Shown here piece after piece: positions 12,716 to 24,777 of a stretch of 64,000 bases of DNA. Below the pieces are notes generated by a model, which searched no databases, was not told the DNA's origin, and worked only from the letters and a program-made list of their open reading frames with translations. Position 1 is the stretch's first letter, and each line of letters starts with the position of its first letter. Where the stretch lies: assembly GCA_963920765.1 (NCBI GenBank), contig OY987245.1, forward strand, positions 19,050,727 through 19,114,726, given 5' to 3'. The stretch is from Ulota crispa (lineage: Eukaryota; Streptophyta; Bryopsida; Orthotrichales; Orthotrichaceae). The translations under genes were made by a program, and so were the position numbers.

Positions 12716-13044
12716 CATAACATTCAGTAGCCTAAAGAGAGGCTGCTTTTCCCTCTCTTCAAGTATCATTCACAAACTTCATACTGAAAAAAAGAAGGAA
12801 AAAAAAAATTAAATTAAATTAAACAAAATTTTCTGACATGGCTGGCCCCCACATCGATGTATGTGCACTAAATTAAACCTCTTTTTCATAAACTCTTTGA
12901 CAAATTCAACCAAGTTTCCTCTTAGTTATTGATGGGTGTGGAATATTTCACATTCTTTCATCTGGCTGGATGAAAGAGTGTGAAATATTCCACACTCTTC
13001 AGTTGGAGGGAGGGCAGGCTTGCTGAGTGGTACTGAATGTTATG
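12716..13044. mobile_element. MITE, family G
   Basis: It opens with CATAACATTCAGTAGCC and closes with GTACTGAATGTTATG as inverted repeats. It contains a short internal palindrome at about 12945-13000 around GTGGAATATTTCACA and GTGTGGAATATT-like words. No protein is encoded. Confidence 0.65.
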
Positions 13045-13046
13045 AA

Positions 13047-13287
13047 CCCCTAAGCGCCCAGCTCATAATCCATTTAGTGCAAACCTCCCACCAATAAAAA
13101 TCTTGTAGCATTTGCAAGGTGCTACCACCTCATATGTAAATGATCAGATTAGATTACACATTGAACCCCACTCCTTATCACTTTAGTATGATTAAAACCG
13201 AGTTACAATACACTCAGTACAATCAAGCAAGTGGCACAATTTCTCAAATTTGCAGCGACAGTTTCCCGTCGGCTGGGGGCTTAGGGG
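13047..13287. mobile_element. TTAA element, family C, 241 bp
   Basis: The termini CCCCTAAGCGCCCAGC and GCTGGGGGCTTAGGGG match as a 16-bp inverted repeat with one difference. TTAA follows (13288-13291); the left flank reads TGAA, a one-base change. It abuts the next element through the shared TTAA. Confidence 0.65.
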
Positions 13288-13291
13288 TTAA

Positions 13292-14562
13292 CCCCTAAAA
13301 GACCAAATGTTTGTTCAACAAACACTTGAGAATTTGGGTAGGGTCATATGAAGTCAAATTTTACTAGATGTTCTCAAAATTGTTACACAAGGTGAACACG
13401 TGTATCCCCATGTGAAAATGTAGTTTTTTCCTCAATTGGGTGCCTAATTCAAAAGTTATGTTGCCCAAAAGAAGTTGGACAGCTTGAGTAATTTGGGCAT
13501 TTCTAGAGAATCTATTGCTAAAACTCTCATCAACTTTTTCAGTTTGGCATGTATGTAACTAATAAAATATGGGGAAAATTTCATGGATACCCTTGAAGTT
13601 TGTAGTATTTTCATAGATACTCCTGCTTTTTCACAAATATTACAAATACACTTGGACCAAAAAATTTAGGTGTTTGTTTTGTTATGCATGTCATTTCCTT
13701 CTGCCTTTGTGCACACACTACTTCTTCTTGTTATGCATGCACACAAAGGAAGAAAGGAAGTGATATGCACAACAAAACAAATGCCTAAATTTTTTGGTCC
13801 AAGGGTATTTGTGATATTTTTGAAAAAGCAAGGGTATCTATGAAATATTGCAAACTCTAGGGGTATCCATGAAATTTTCCCTAAAATATGGTATACTTGT
13901 CCAAAAAAAACTTGAGCTCTCAAATCACATTCTAAGAGGAACCAAACTTTATTAACTTTGTTTGGACAATTTCAAGAAAAGAAAATTTCTTCTAACTTCA
14001 GGCCCTATATAATCTTGCAATATCTAAACTCAAAGTTCTTGAAATCTTTTTCACATATTTCAAATTTTTCTCTCTAACTTTTTGATGTTCAAATTTCAAA
14101 TAAAGAACTTCCTCATTGCACAAGAAATCATGAAAAAATTACTAGTGAATTACCAATTTACTTAATGCCCTTGTATTGCAGGGTGATTTACAATAAGATG
14201 AGTTTTATATTTGCTTCTAAAAAATTTCATGAGTGAAGCTAACATTGTATATAGTTATGTATGGTCAAAAAGCTTGTTTTTGTGCAAAGCAAAAATTTAC
14301 TCAAAGAGGGCTCAAAGTTTGTTGACCTTGTTTTGCAAGAATGAAAAAAAGTTGTTTTTCTCACTTTAAATGTTATAATCTTTCCATCCATGTTGTCAAA
14401 TGGGCTAGACTGACATTCTTATCACACATTTGATAATTATTTTACTATACTTTTGTATGATTGGAGTTTCCAAAAAATGTTTTGGTTTTCATCTTTGATC
14501 AACATACCAAAAAACATAGTTTTTGACAATGTTTCTTGAAAATCCCCTTGATCCTTTAGGGG
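13292..14562. mobile_element. TTAA element, family H, with nested foldback
   Basis: TTAA at 13288-13291 and 14563-14566 bracket CCCCTAAAAGACCAAAT and TTGATCCTTTAGGGG. It carries the foldback element at 13572-13881; without that and one copy of its 9-bp duplication it is about 952 bp. No coding sequence. Confidence 0.65.
13572..13881. mobile_element. Foldback MITE, family L, with 9-bp target duplication
   Basis: The termini GGGAAAATTTCATGG and CCATGAAATTTTCCC are a perfect 15-bp inverted repeat and most of the element is palindromic. The 9-mer TAAAATATG flanks it at 13563-13571 and 13882-13890. A 9-bp duplication is characteristic of Mutator-like elements. Related copies are at 40131-40450 and 52808-53119. 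Confidence 0.75.
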
Positions 14563-14566
14563 TTAA

Positions 14567-15071
14567 TTACATGTGTTGATGAAATTTCCTTTGAAATTCA
14601 AAACAAGATGAACCTTGATTGACTCACTATGTTTATTGGGGCAATATAGTGAAGTTGATTGAGCCCTTTGGAAATGAAAGTGGGGTGAATATGTACTATG
14701 ATGGGGACATGTAACCATTTGTAACCGTTTGAATTGGAGATGCTCGCAAGTGATGTAATCCCGTAATGTTTAATCTTAATCAAGCAGGAAATATATTGTT
14801 AGTAGACTGTGTGAAAATTCAAAAAAAAAACCAACTGAATTTTGAAAGTAAGGATAAAATTGGTCAAGTTTTCCTAGATATATACAACTACACTGTAAAC
14901 ATAGGACATATCAGGTGTGGACACGTGAGAAAATTGGTTGAAGTTGGGAAATGACGTATGTTAGCAATCGGAGCTCAAATTTCTTCAAAAACACTGGGCA
15001 CTGGCCCTTCCTTGCTGTCCCTAAGGCTGGCAATTTAATCATTGGGAATGAGAAAAGAGGCCCTGCCAAAC
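14567..15071. other. Intergenic between outward-facing TTAA termini
   Basis: It is bounded on the left by the right end of family H and on the right by TTAACCCCTAAAGGATCAAG at 15072-15091. Nothing else is recognised. Confidence 0.45.
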
Positions 15072-15091
15072 TTAACCCCTAAAGGATCAAG
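15072..15091. repeat. Solo TTAA-element terminus
   Basis: TTAACCCCTAAAGGATCAAG is a canonical left terminus, but no matching right end is visible downstream. It is probably a truncated or decayed element. Confidence 0.5.
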
Positions 15092-16440
15092 AAGTTCACT
15101 TTGGCTTTTTGGATATTTGGGCAAGCATTTTTCATGTAAGTACTTGAAATAACATTGTGAAAATAAGGGTGTATGTGTTCATATCAGAAAGCTTGCATTC
15201 TTCCCAAAAAAATGTGTAATTGAATGAGATATGGTACCATATGTGATTTAGACATCAATTGGGGCATCCTTAAAACAAATAAAGAGGATCAAGGGAGGGC
15301 GTTGCCCACAAATTGTTCAAAAGCACTTTACAATGGCTTGGTCAATGGGCAAAATTTGTAATCAACTCTCCTTGACTACGTAAAAACTTTCATTTTATTT
15401 TTTATTTAAAATAAAATTACTTTGGCAAGGCTTCTTATGATGTTCTAGGTTTGCATCGTATGGATTTTGTAATTGAGATTTATTGTTATAACAATCTCTT
15501 CCATGTACTTTCCTTAGTTAGTGTAATGATAATTTCAACAAAGCATTTCTTGCTTCTAATCTTTTTTTGTTATGTTTTAAGCATTGGATGATCATGAAAT
15601 TTGTGAGGCACATAGCCAACTTCTTACTTTATAAGGAACTTGAATTGCACAAGAAATTTCTAAAGTAAACAATATCATTTTGGATGACCAAAGAGAAAAT
15701 TGACACTTCAAACACTAGAAGAAATCAGGAGATATAGAACTCTGAAAACAAGTCCTTTTTCAATAGTAAATGACACAAAAAACTAGAAAACAATGTCATT
15801 ACTTGTAGTTGATTCCTAGTTATTGTGAACGTGTTTGAATTTGGATGTCAGATAGTAATGGCGTTTGTGCAGAATTCATCCTTCTGACACACATCTGCTT
15901 CATCTGTGTCACTGTTTTTTTGGAGGTGAGGCAAGTCCAGCAGGTGCTCAAAATTTTCCTACAAGCAATAAATTTTTTGAGGTGCCCAAATGTGACACTC
16001 GGCTACAACTACTGTACAACTAAAAGTGGTTCTGGGTCTTGGCAGGTGTTGGACCCCCATTTGCTGAGATTCTATTCATGAATTTATTTATTGTATTTTT
16101 ATTGCCTGCATGCAAGTCCCTCTCGCTCTTCACATTTCTAGGACAATTCATGTTCAATTGCACCATAGTTGATTTGGAGTTGTATATGGTATGCTCTGGT
16201 GTTGTTCTTTTCTACTGAAGCTGATAGTACTACTAATTAAGTAGTTTATCTTTAATGGAGTTGCAATTGTGATTAAGGTATAAGAAACTGTGTAGCTGCA
16301 ATACACAACGCAATTCCTCCTTCATTGCCCTTCTTGTGTACCTCGGTGGATGTGACTGTTCCGTCGGTGGATACCTACTCCAAAGTTTCAAAAACCGTAG
16401 CTAGTACTTGCAGAGTCAATTGGATTCTTCAACTGTATGA
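15092..16440. other. Intergenic, nothing recognised
   Basis: This AT-rich stretch holds no supported gene, RNA or terminal repeat. Confidence 0.45.
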
Positions 16441-16640
16441 CATAATAAGTAGCCCATGACTGGTCACAACTATAATACAACTGCTTAGTACAAAAAACAA
16501 CTAGACCGTGACTAAAAACAACTGAAACACAACTATTGAGTAGAATGAGCAACTACATCTTCACATGAAACTACTACAATACAACCACTGAGTACAATAA
16601 ACAACTACACCGTAACTGGTGACAACTATGATACAACTGC
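16441..16640. repeat. Degenerate tandem repeat rich in ACAACTA
   Basis: About three copies of a diverged unit of roughly 60 bp are seen. Each includes ACAACTATxATACAAC, then GAGTACAA(T/A)AAACAACTA and a CCGTxACT word. Confidence 0.5.
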
Positions 16641-16848
16641 TGCAAAGGGATTCACCACTGCCAAAGTAATGGTGATAACTATGAAAGAAATATTGAAAAG
16701 CATAAACAACTCAACCATGAATCACATGACTATCATAGAAAGAAGGTGCTCCCGTAGAAGGGAGGTGACTTCCAAAGATGCATCGCATGCATCAAAAGCA
16801 CAAGAAAGATTATCGGCAATTACATGTTTTCGGTGTAGACAATCTTAC

Positions 16849-17243
16849 CTTGTGCAATGTCACGGAAATCCCTTTCGGAGTTGTCGGACGATTCTAAGCT
16901 TGAGTTCACCATTGACATCTTCTCTGGCAATGCAGCGCTCGCCAAATTACGCATGCCCTCTCTTGCAAAACAAAGTGTTCCCTCGTTGAACGTTGCGTGT
17001 AAACCAGAGAGGCCCTCCAGAGCTCCAACCCCTGCTTCTACCATGGATTCTCCTTGGCCGACCAACACGACTGTTCTCACCTCATTCAGAAAACTTGCAC
17101 AAAAATCAATGGATAAAGATGCAAATCCTAATGCCTTAGTGCTCTTCAATTGCAAGCTTCTTCATGGAGGTAGTGGTGGAAGCTTTGATTTAGCTGTAAC
17201 TGCCATTGATGCAACGCGGGCTCTCGCGTCACTCCTTCACCTG
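16849..17243 (-). pseudogene. Possible coding relic, product not recognised
   Basis: This is a moderately GC-rich island in AT-rich sequence. On the minus strand a protein-like frame of about 100 residues runs through ASLSIDFCASFLNEV, GQGESMVEAGVGALEGLSGL and SSLESSDNSERDFRDIAQG, ending at a good donor (G|GTAAG at 16848). A plausible acceptor TTACTTGCAG lies near 17244, but this frame meets a stop at 17162-17164. The plus strand also has a 144-codon open frame (16857-17291). I do not recognise either product. The minus frame, broken at its 5' side, is the more protein-like. Confidence 0.3.
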
Positions 17244-17881
17244 CAAGTAATAAAGAGCTTGCTGCTATCAGCAATAGATTTGACATGCTAAACCCTAACT
17301 CCAGGGAAAGTGCGGTGGGTGTACCAAAAAGAGGAGATTGTGTTTTAGAGACTAACCTTATACTTACTTTTAGGCACCTTTTAATGCAAATCCAAGTGAT
17401 GGAGGCAAAAAATCAGCTGTAGGTTTAAGGTTTTCCAAGACACGTTTCTTCTAGAAGTTTGTATGGTTAATTTTTTGCGGTAAAGTTTGGTAATCTCTTG
17501 TATGCAATTGAATTATCCGCAGAAGATAATTTACTAGCTAATGCAAGATATTAGAGCGTACTAAATGGTGGCTAGCCCAAGAAATGCACATTTTATGTAA
17601 TTTGTACTTCTAGTCATGAAATGTACGTGATTTTTGCTACCATGGTTGACGTCCTCCTTCTACATGTAGACTTAATCCAAAATCAAATCTTTGTTATTAC
17701 AAAATGAGAATGTTGGTGTACTTCTTAAATACAACTGCAACTCAACTATGTAATGCCTTTATGAAAAGTTTGAAATTATCTATAAAACCTTCATGAACAA
17801 CTTGTCAACAATTGCTACACTACTACTTCAGGTGGATGCAGTCACATTGAAAGTGAATAGAGAGAAATTGATGACTATTGA

Positions 17882-18249
17882 GGCATCACAATGGGCAGCT
17901 AAAATAATAAGGTCCTTGAAATTTTCTAGAAAACTTGATCATAGTGCTTTTTGAGTTGTTCTTGAGTAGCATTGGAGTAATGGTAGCCCACTAGTTGTAA
18001 AGAACCTCAACTCCCTTACAACTAGCTGACTCAATTGTCAGAAAAATGTCAAAACTGCAGCATAGGGGCATCACAACGGGCAACTAAAATAGCAAGGTCC
18101 TTGAAATTTTCTAGAAAACTTGGCCATAGTGCTTTTTGAGTTATTCTTGAGTAGCATTGGAGTAATGGTAACCTACTAGTTGTAAAGAACCTCAACTCCC
18201 TTACAACTAGCTGGTACAGTTGTCAGAGAAATGTCAGAACTGCAGCATA
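17882..18249. repeat. Tandem duplication, 185-bp unit, two copies
   Basis: The units begin at 17882 and 18067 (GGCATCACAA(T/C)GGGCA) and are almost identical, including CTTGAAATTTTCTAGAAAAC and CTTACAACTAGCTG. No coding potential. Confidence 0.75.
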
Positions 18250-18463
18250 TTCATCCGCAGGTGGATCTAAAATAGGTAACAAAAACCAACTCCAACTATT
18301 TGAAACAAACTTCATCTGTGACAAAGAATCATACTACTATACTGCATCTCCCTCAACTCCACCCTTTCTCATAGTCGTTCTGCAGTTGCAGTGTAGTTGT
18401 GTACCAGTCAGTTAGATTTGACCTCTTTTTCTTCTAATGAAACAAGCTTTAGGAGAAGTCTTG

Positions 18464-18582
18464 AACACCATATTCATTAATTGGGTAAACCAAATTCCCA
18501 AGTTGTACCCTAATGGTTGGTTTAAGTTGGTCACCTTAGACCCAAAATGTTACAAAATTCCCAATTTAATGAATATGGTGTT
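18464..18582. mobile_element. MITE, AACACCATATTCATT family, 119-bp minimal copy
   Basis: The ends AACACCATATTCATTAA and TTAATGAATATGGTGTT are perfect inverted repeats. CTTG flanks it on both sides (18460-18463 and 18583-18586), a possible 4-bp duplication. Confidence 0.7.
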
Positions 18583-18586
18583 CTTG

Positions 18587-20736
18587 ATCCTACTTTTGAG
18601 TGTTTTGATCTAATAATGTATGCTCTTAAAAAGTTTGAAACTTTGAGAGGTTGTACATAAGTAAGTGAAAAATTAAATCCTAAGATTAGATTATTGAAAA
18701 AAAATAAAAACTGGATTCACTAATAATTTAATCGATTTATTAAAAGAGGTCAATTTCAAGCCATTTGAGCATGTAAACACAAAGGAAATTTAAAGGTTAA
18801 ATAGGAGTCAAGTTTTATCAAGCATCCACTAAGAATCAAAGATTTTTTTTTTCATTAATAAAGTGACATGCATCCTAGAATGCATGCATGTAAGAAAAAA
18901 ATGAAAAGAATCATCCGTGCACACTGATTATAAAAAATCAAACATAATAATCCCTATTCATATTTGGTTAATTTTATTCTAATTTAATCCGTAAAAGCCC
19001 AAGCCTATTTTCTTTCAATAAAACATTTAAAACTATCATTTCTAATCATTTGAACTTAAGAACAAAGTCCTATATATCTAACTATAGGCTCTTGCGTTGA
19101 ATTTGTGCAAGAAGACATGATGGAGATTTATGTAAGGCTTGACAATAGGGATTCAAAGATATGTCCACTTGAAGTTGGTAAAAATGTTTTTCTGACCTTT
19201 GCCCAAAAATTTTAGGTCCCTCTAATCACACATTGTGGATATTTTTAGCACTATATCTGCAAGAGAGATTTTTCTAACACGTTCTAAATCATGTTAAGCA
19301 TATCTCCACAAGTTTTCTAGGCTAATCAAGACATGGAACATACCCTACAAGGCCTTGCTTTGCAAACGTGTGCTTGAAATTCACACTACATTGGGGTCTT
19401 TTGCAAACCAAATATTTGAGGGCTAATTTTGAAAAATATCAATCCAAAGGACAAGTTAAATACTACACCTTTATTAATGACCACAAAAATAAAATTTGAA
19501 AAAAAATCCAAATCTATAATAGCTAATGCATCACAAAAGCTACTATAGTTATCACATGCAATAATATATTTATTTAGTACATTATTGCTTAAGGTATACT
19601 CCAATGAAGAGTCATGCCTTTATTGGTTGCCCTTGAAAGAAGTTAATGGTAAATGGTATGTATGACCTGCCTCTAGATTATCATTATTTTTTTATCACTA
19701 AAAAGTTTTGAATTTTAAGTCTGATTTCAATCAAACAAATATCCCCATGTAGAGCGTAAATCATTTGGTCACAAAAAACAAATTCTAAGAAATTGATCAA
19801 AAATCCAAAGGAATAAGGCTGCCCAAAATCCAAAATTTCCTCTGTATAGACCATGGGCCTTTAAGCACTAGGGAGATTTTGACAATTCTGTCCATTTTTA
19901 ACCTAGTCTCTTTTTATGTTGGAAGGTAGCAAATATAGAAATGATAAGATTCTTTGATGAAATCACCCCAAACTGTATGTATGTAAAGTGAGGTCAATAT
20001 ACTATGGTTTATAAACAGTAGAAAGAAAATCAAGGTTGTAAATTCAGAATTTCCCCTTCATCAAGAGATTCTACTGGTACCCTTGCAAGATGTTGTTCAC
20101 TGTTTGAAAACTAATATCAACACTTTGAAGCACTCTATTAAAGTCCAAAAGCTTATAGAAGTTGCATACTCAAAATCTATTTTAATTCTTTTGCTAGACA
20201 CATTTTTTAACCAACAAGAAAGGATCTTTCACGCCTTGGAGCAAGCGAATGAATCCAGTAACCATCAAGGAAATATTGGTGCATTATTGTGAGAGTTGGA
20301 AAACCAAGGGAGGACGTCCAAGGCTCCTTGAACACTAGTTGGTGAGGCAAAGCAAGCATGATGTTTTCACAATACCACATCCCAACAAAGGCAAGGATAC
20401 TTACCACTAAACCTCAAATAGTAGTCTATTACAATACTAAATTATTACCTATTTTTGTAGATAGCGCCAGTAGTAATACGCCATTTATGGAACTTGGGAG
20501 GCAAATATAGCTTCCAACTTTTTTTCTTACCAGTTATTTCTGGTCCTTGACTCCTTACCAATCATTCATGTTGTAATATTCAAACTTCAAAATTCGAATA
20601 TACTTAAACAACTTAAATAAAAACTGAAGATATATTTTTCAATCTAAATTTATACAGGATTAGTTGCAGTTCAAGCGCTTATCGATTCAACTCCATTACC
20701 AACATTTACAGCGCTAGAGAAAGGCATGCTCAGCTA
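18587..20736. other. Intergenic, nothing recognised
   Basis: About 2.1 kb without a supported gene or clear element; open frames are short and AT-driven. Confidence 0.45.
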
Positions 20737-21043
20737 CACTCAATAGTGTATTTAGGTTGCCCTACACTAATTTCTTGGCATTTTACACTACAGATACTTA
20801 TTAATATTACAATAATTCTCATCAATAATTATTGCAGTAAGCAATATGTAATATTTAACAATAATAAGGAATTAGCAACAACAATGAGGTAAAAAAAAGT
20901 TCTAGCTTTGTCTATGCTGTAAACTATGTGAAATCCTAATATCTAATTAAGAGTCACATGCGTCTTCAAGTAGCCAAGTAACGAGCCATGAGATAACTTT
21001 CTAAGGATTAATTGCTAAGGCAACCTAAATGCACTATTTAGTG
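20737..21043. mobile_element. MITE, family M (CACTAAATAGTGCATTTAGG)
   Basis: The ends are CACTCAATAGTGTATTTAGG and CCTAAATGCACTATTTAGTG, with TA on each side (20735-20736, 21044-21045). A second copy lies at 55000-55283. Confidence 0.65.
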
Positions 21044-21058
21044 TAGGGTTCACAGATC

Positions 21059-21460
21059 TCAAAAGGCAATAAGCACGCTTGCTGTAGTAGTTTTGCAGGA
21101 CATGAACCCTTCGACAAGTAATCGAAATTCCGGATTCTGCAGATCTTTCAACATGGCTTTGGGACACATCGTCTCTGTTGGAGCAACTAGTTCCAGGTCT
21201 CTCCTGCCCTTCGATCCACAACATGCCGCTCTGTCTTGCAAGAGACCAGGAAAGGTTTTCACCCCCAATGGCGTTGATTGCCCTTGCACCGACCCACTTT
21301 TGCGCTCCGTAACACAATTTTCGTACCTGCTGTGGCACGTACTCAACAGAGACAGGTTGAAGCCTTTATCAGAAGAAGAAATCCCCTAATGGCGTTTGGT
21401 ATTTCATTACGGCGAGGAAGAATGTTGACTAAGAAATCCTCCTGCACGACGTCCAAGTAA
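21059..21460 (-). other. GC-richer island, possible exon remnant, not recognised
   Basis: The minus strand holds an open frame containing TMCPKAMLKDLQNPEFRLLV, which has coding-like composition. Overlapping frames on both strands are also open, and no start, splice pattern or family motif settles the matter. Confidence 0.25.
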
Positions 21461-22095
21461 CTCTGCTGTATTTTTTGGAGTAAGTTAATTCCGATCTGAT
21501 CAAAGGTCAAATGGTGGATTTTATGGTCTGTTGTTTGGTTCGGGTACTGGAGTCTGACATTCTGACCAACCGCACAACCATGGAGAGATGGGATGAGAGA
21601 GATGCTTTGAGTGAAAAGTCAAGCGAGGGGGAGACCCATTAGATGGGCAGTGAGGAGTTGAGAGGGAGGGCGGAGGGGAATGGGGCAAGCTACCATGACC
21701 ACCGGCACCAGAGCACATGGCCGTATGCATGAAAAGAGGGAGTGAGGGAGGATCCAGCTTGTGACTATTGCGGTACAGCATTGTCAACCACGGGTGGGTT
21801 GCTTGCTTGTGTGCTGGAGCTGTCACTCCACCACCGTCTCTCGTCAGTGGGTTCTGGTGGGGTACACTTCACCCCCTCCGTGTTCCCCACCCATGTTCCC
21901 TGTCCGTGTTCCTGATCCATGGTTTGAGACAATGATCCAACCAATGTGAGATTCTGGCATTGTTTTTTTGCAAGCATAAAGCTATGTTAAAATAACCTCC
22001 CGTAGGATGCAGAGGGAGCGCTCGCTACAGAGTTTCACGAAGGACGCCCCCATTGACGAGGATATTTTCATGCATAGCTTGTAAGCTTTGTTTAG
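21461..22095. other. Intergenic, nothing recognised
   Basis: A GC-richer stretch at about 21540-21950 has open frames on both strands but no recognisable protein. Confidence 0.4.
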
Positions 22096-22099
22096 TTAA

Positions 22100-23031
22100 C
22101 ACCTAAAGGATTGTTGTCCCTTCGGGAGACAGGTGGGAGTTCAGGCATGTACCTTTGTATAAGCTACTTTGTGTAATTTTGTAATTTTCTGAAACTTTTA
22201 TTGAAAATGTGGAATTCAAAGATCTAAGTGGGCATCTCATTTTTTCCTCATTCTGACAATTATTGAAGAAGTTAAGTAAGAATTTCTGAAAATTTAGGGA
22301 GGACTGCCCACCCGGGCAGCCCAAAAACTTCTTTAAAAATTAAAAAAATTAAAATTAAAATTTGAAATTGGTTCTTTAGATTTTTTAATAGGTGAGGAGC
22401 TTTGCATCAATCAATGAGATGAAAGTTATGAGGAGTTTTTGTTTGCGGGCAATTGTGGATTCCCTACTCTAGAATAAACTTGAAGTCCTTTATTTTACTC
22501 AATTTTCATTATTTTGGAAAAATAATTAAACCTAAGGAAGTAGATTATTTATCACAACATTATCACCATTGGGATTAGCATTTTTCATTTTAATAACTAA
22601 ATTCTTAACAATTTAGTGATTTGTCTCATTCTCTACTTCTTTTTACTTATGATTTTTTCCCTTGTGTTGTATAGTTCCAATTGATTTGAAATTTCTCCAA
22701 CACATAGCTAACTTGATCTCCTACATGGAAAAAATAAAGCGCAAAGTTGTGTAGAGCAACTTTTTTGTTATAAGAGTGGTCAAAGGCTTCTGAAATTTTG
22801 GGGCAACATGAAAAAAAAACTTTTCTTTTCACTTTAGATGTAAATATCTCACTCATGTCCATTTGGAATGACCCAATTTTTTTCCATAAGTACCTAATCC
22901 AGTCTAGGGCAAGATCTTACGATTGGATTTCCCAAATTTTTTTAAAAATTACCTTCTTACTAACCCCCCCCCCTCCAAAAGTGACAGTTTTGAGTGATTT
23001 TCACTAAAAAAATGGCTTGGTACTTTAGGGG
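22100..23031 (-). mobile_element. TTAA element, family D, 932 bp, reverse orientation
   Basis: TTAA at 22096-22099 and 23032-23035. It starts CACCTAAAGGATTGTTGTCC and ends GGCTTGGTACTTTAGGGG. Its reverse complement aligns along its length with 31982-32913 and 36466-37395. Confidence 0.75.
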
Positions 23032-23070
23032 TTAACCTTGTTTGTGAAAACCTTGACGTTTACAGGTTAA

Positions 23071-23770
23071 CCCCTAAAAGCCCACTTGTTCCTTTGGGGG
23101 GACAAAATGGATATTGGGCAGCTCACTACAAGTGGACGTTTCATCTTCTTTCTTTGAAAATTTCACACATGATGTATCCAAGGAGTAGCTTTAAGGTCCA
23201 ATAATTTTCATCACTTTTGACTACATGGTTCAAAAGTTATTGCATGATATGTTGTTTTTTTAAACTCCAGGCAGCTTGGGCAGCTCAAAAAACTTCTTTA
23301 AAATATACTATTTTGAAACTGGTTCTTTAGACTTATGTGTACTTGAGAAGCTTTGAACCATTCATTTTTGATTGATGATATGAAAGTTATGAGACATTTT
23401 AGTTTGTGGGTAGGTATGGCTCCATACCTACCCACAAACTAAAATGTCTCATAACTTTCATATCATCAATCAAAAATGAATGGTTCAAAGCTTCTCAAGT
23501 ACACATAAGTCTAAAGAACCAGTTTCAAAATAATATATTTTAAAGAAGTTTTTTGAGCTGCCCAAGCTGCCCGGAGTTTAAAAAAAACAACATATCATGC
23601 AATAATTTTTGAACCATGTAGTCAAAAGTGATGAAAATTGTTGAACCTTAAAGCTACTTCTTGGATACATCATGTGTGAAATTTTCAAAGAAAGAAGATG
23701 AAACATCCACATGTAGTGAGCTGCCTAATATCACTATTTTGCTAAAAAATAGTGCTTGGGCCTTTAGGGG
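23071..23770. mobile_element. TTAA element, family P: 700-bp full-length palindrome
   Basis: TTAA at 23067-23070 and 23771-23774. The whole element is an inverted repeat with its centre between 23420 and 23421 (TATGGCTCCATA), which is exactly the midpoint of the two termini. Arms of about 345 bp are near-identical. The end sequences are CCCCTAAAAGCCCACTTG and GCTTGGGCCTTTAGGGG. Confidence 0.85.
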
Positions 23771-23862
23771 TTAAGGTAGGTAGCTCAAATTGCAACTCTC
23801 ATATAAAGTGTCTCATAGGTAGCTAAGGAATGGATATGAAGTGGTTCTTAAATGCATCTTAA

Positions 23863-24777
23863 CCCATGAGCGTCTAGGCCATTTTCACCAAAATTAGGGT
23901 TTTGGGAGACCTACAACTTTGATGCATCATATCTCAATCAATAAGATGATTTACAAAAATTGACAATTGAAAATAGTGGAACATTTACCTAGAAAACAAC
24001 TTGCAAATTTTGGGAACAATTGATTATGAGAGATGGGAGATTATAACATTTGGTCAAACAACATGTAATGACAAAATCTTATTTTTTGGCAGGTACACTA
24101 GAAGGAAATGGGGGTATCCACAACTGCGCAAACGCAACTTCTAGCAGTTGTGCCTAGTTGCGCCCTAGTCATTTTTGGTCAAAAATGACTGAGGCGCAAC
24201 TACTAGAAGTCGCATTCGCGCAATAGAAGTCACATTCACGCAATTGTGGATACCCCTATTTCCTTCTAGTGGTAGTTGCTATTTGATGATTTTTACAAAA
24301 TTCTATAAGCCCCTTATTCATCTCAAAAAAATTGAGTAGCAAGATTAGATGTGAATGCACACACTTGCAAATTATTGAGAATTGTGCTATTTTGTATGTT
24401 AAGTTTTAGGGCTTCAAACTACTATTGCACAAAAAACAACAACCATCACAATTGGTTAGGGTTGCCACAACAAGGGTCTAGAACATGCTTGAACCCTTGC
24501 TAGCAAGTTACTTGCTATCACAAAGAGCTTGCAAGGGATGTTGACTGGTCTGCAAGACGTTGCTTGCCACCATGGTCCATATGGTGTTTCACCCATTCAA
24601 GGCTCTTGAGGCACTTATACAACATTTGGCTTGCCTCACCATTACTCCGTTTGCATGAACCACTTGAATGCCTTCATAATTATAGTATATAGCAAGATCA
24701 AAAAACTAGATCCAATGCCTCAAACAAGCCTTTGAAATCATGTGAGGATGCTTTTGGTCCTCTAGGGCATTCACGGG
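23863..24777. mobile_element. TTAA element, family B, interrupted copy
   Basis: TTAA at 23859-23862 and 24778-24781. The ends are CCCATGAGCGTCTAGGCC and GGGCATTCACGGG. It aligns with 10413-11148 throughout, except for the CACTA-like MITE at 24096-24271. Net length is 736 bp in both copies. Confidence 0.75.
24096..24271. mobile_element. CACTA-like palindromic MITE, 176 bp
   Basis: The termini are CACTAGAAGGAAAT and ATTTCCTTCTAGTG; the inverted repeat continues inward through GGGGTATCCACAA. The 3-bp duplication GTA is present at 24093-24095 and 24272-24274. The paralogous family B copy near 10635-10655 supplies the empty site. CACTA ends and 3-bp duplications are hallmarks of the CACTA/EnSpm superfamily. 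Confidence 0.8.
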
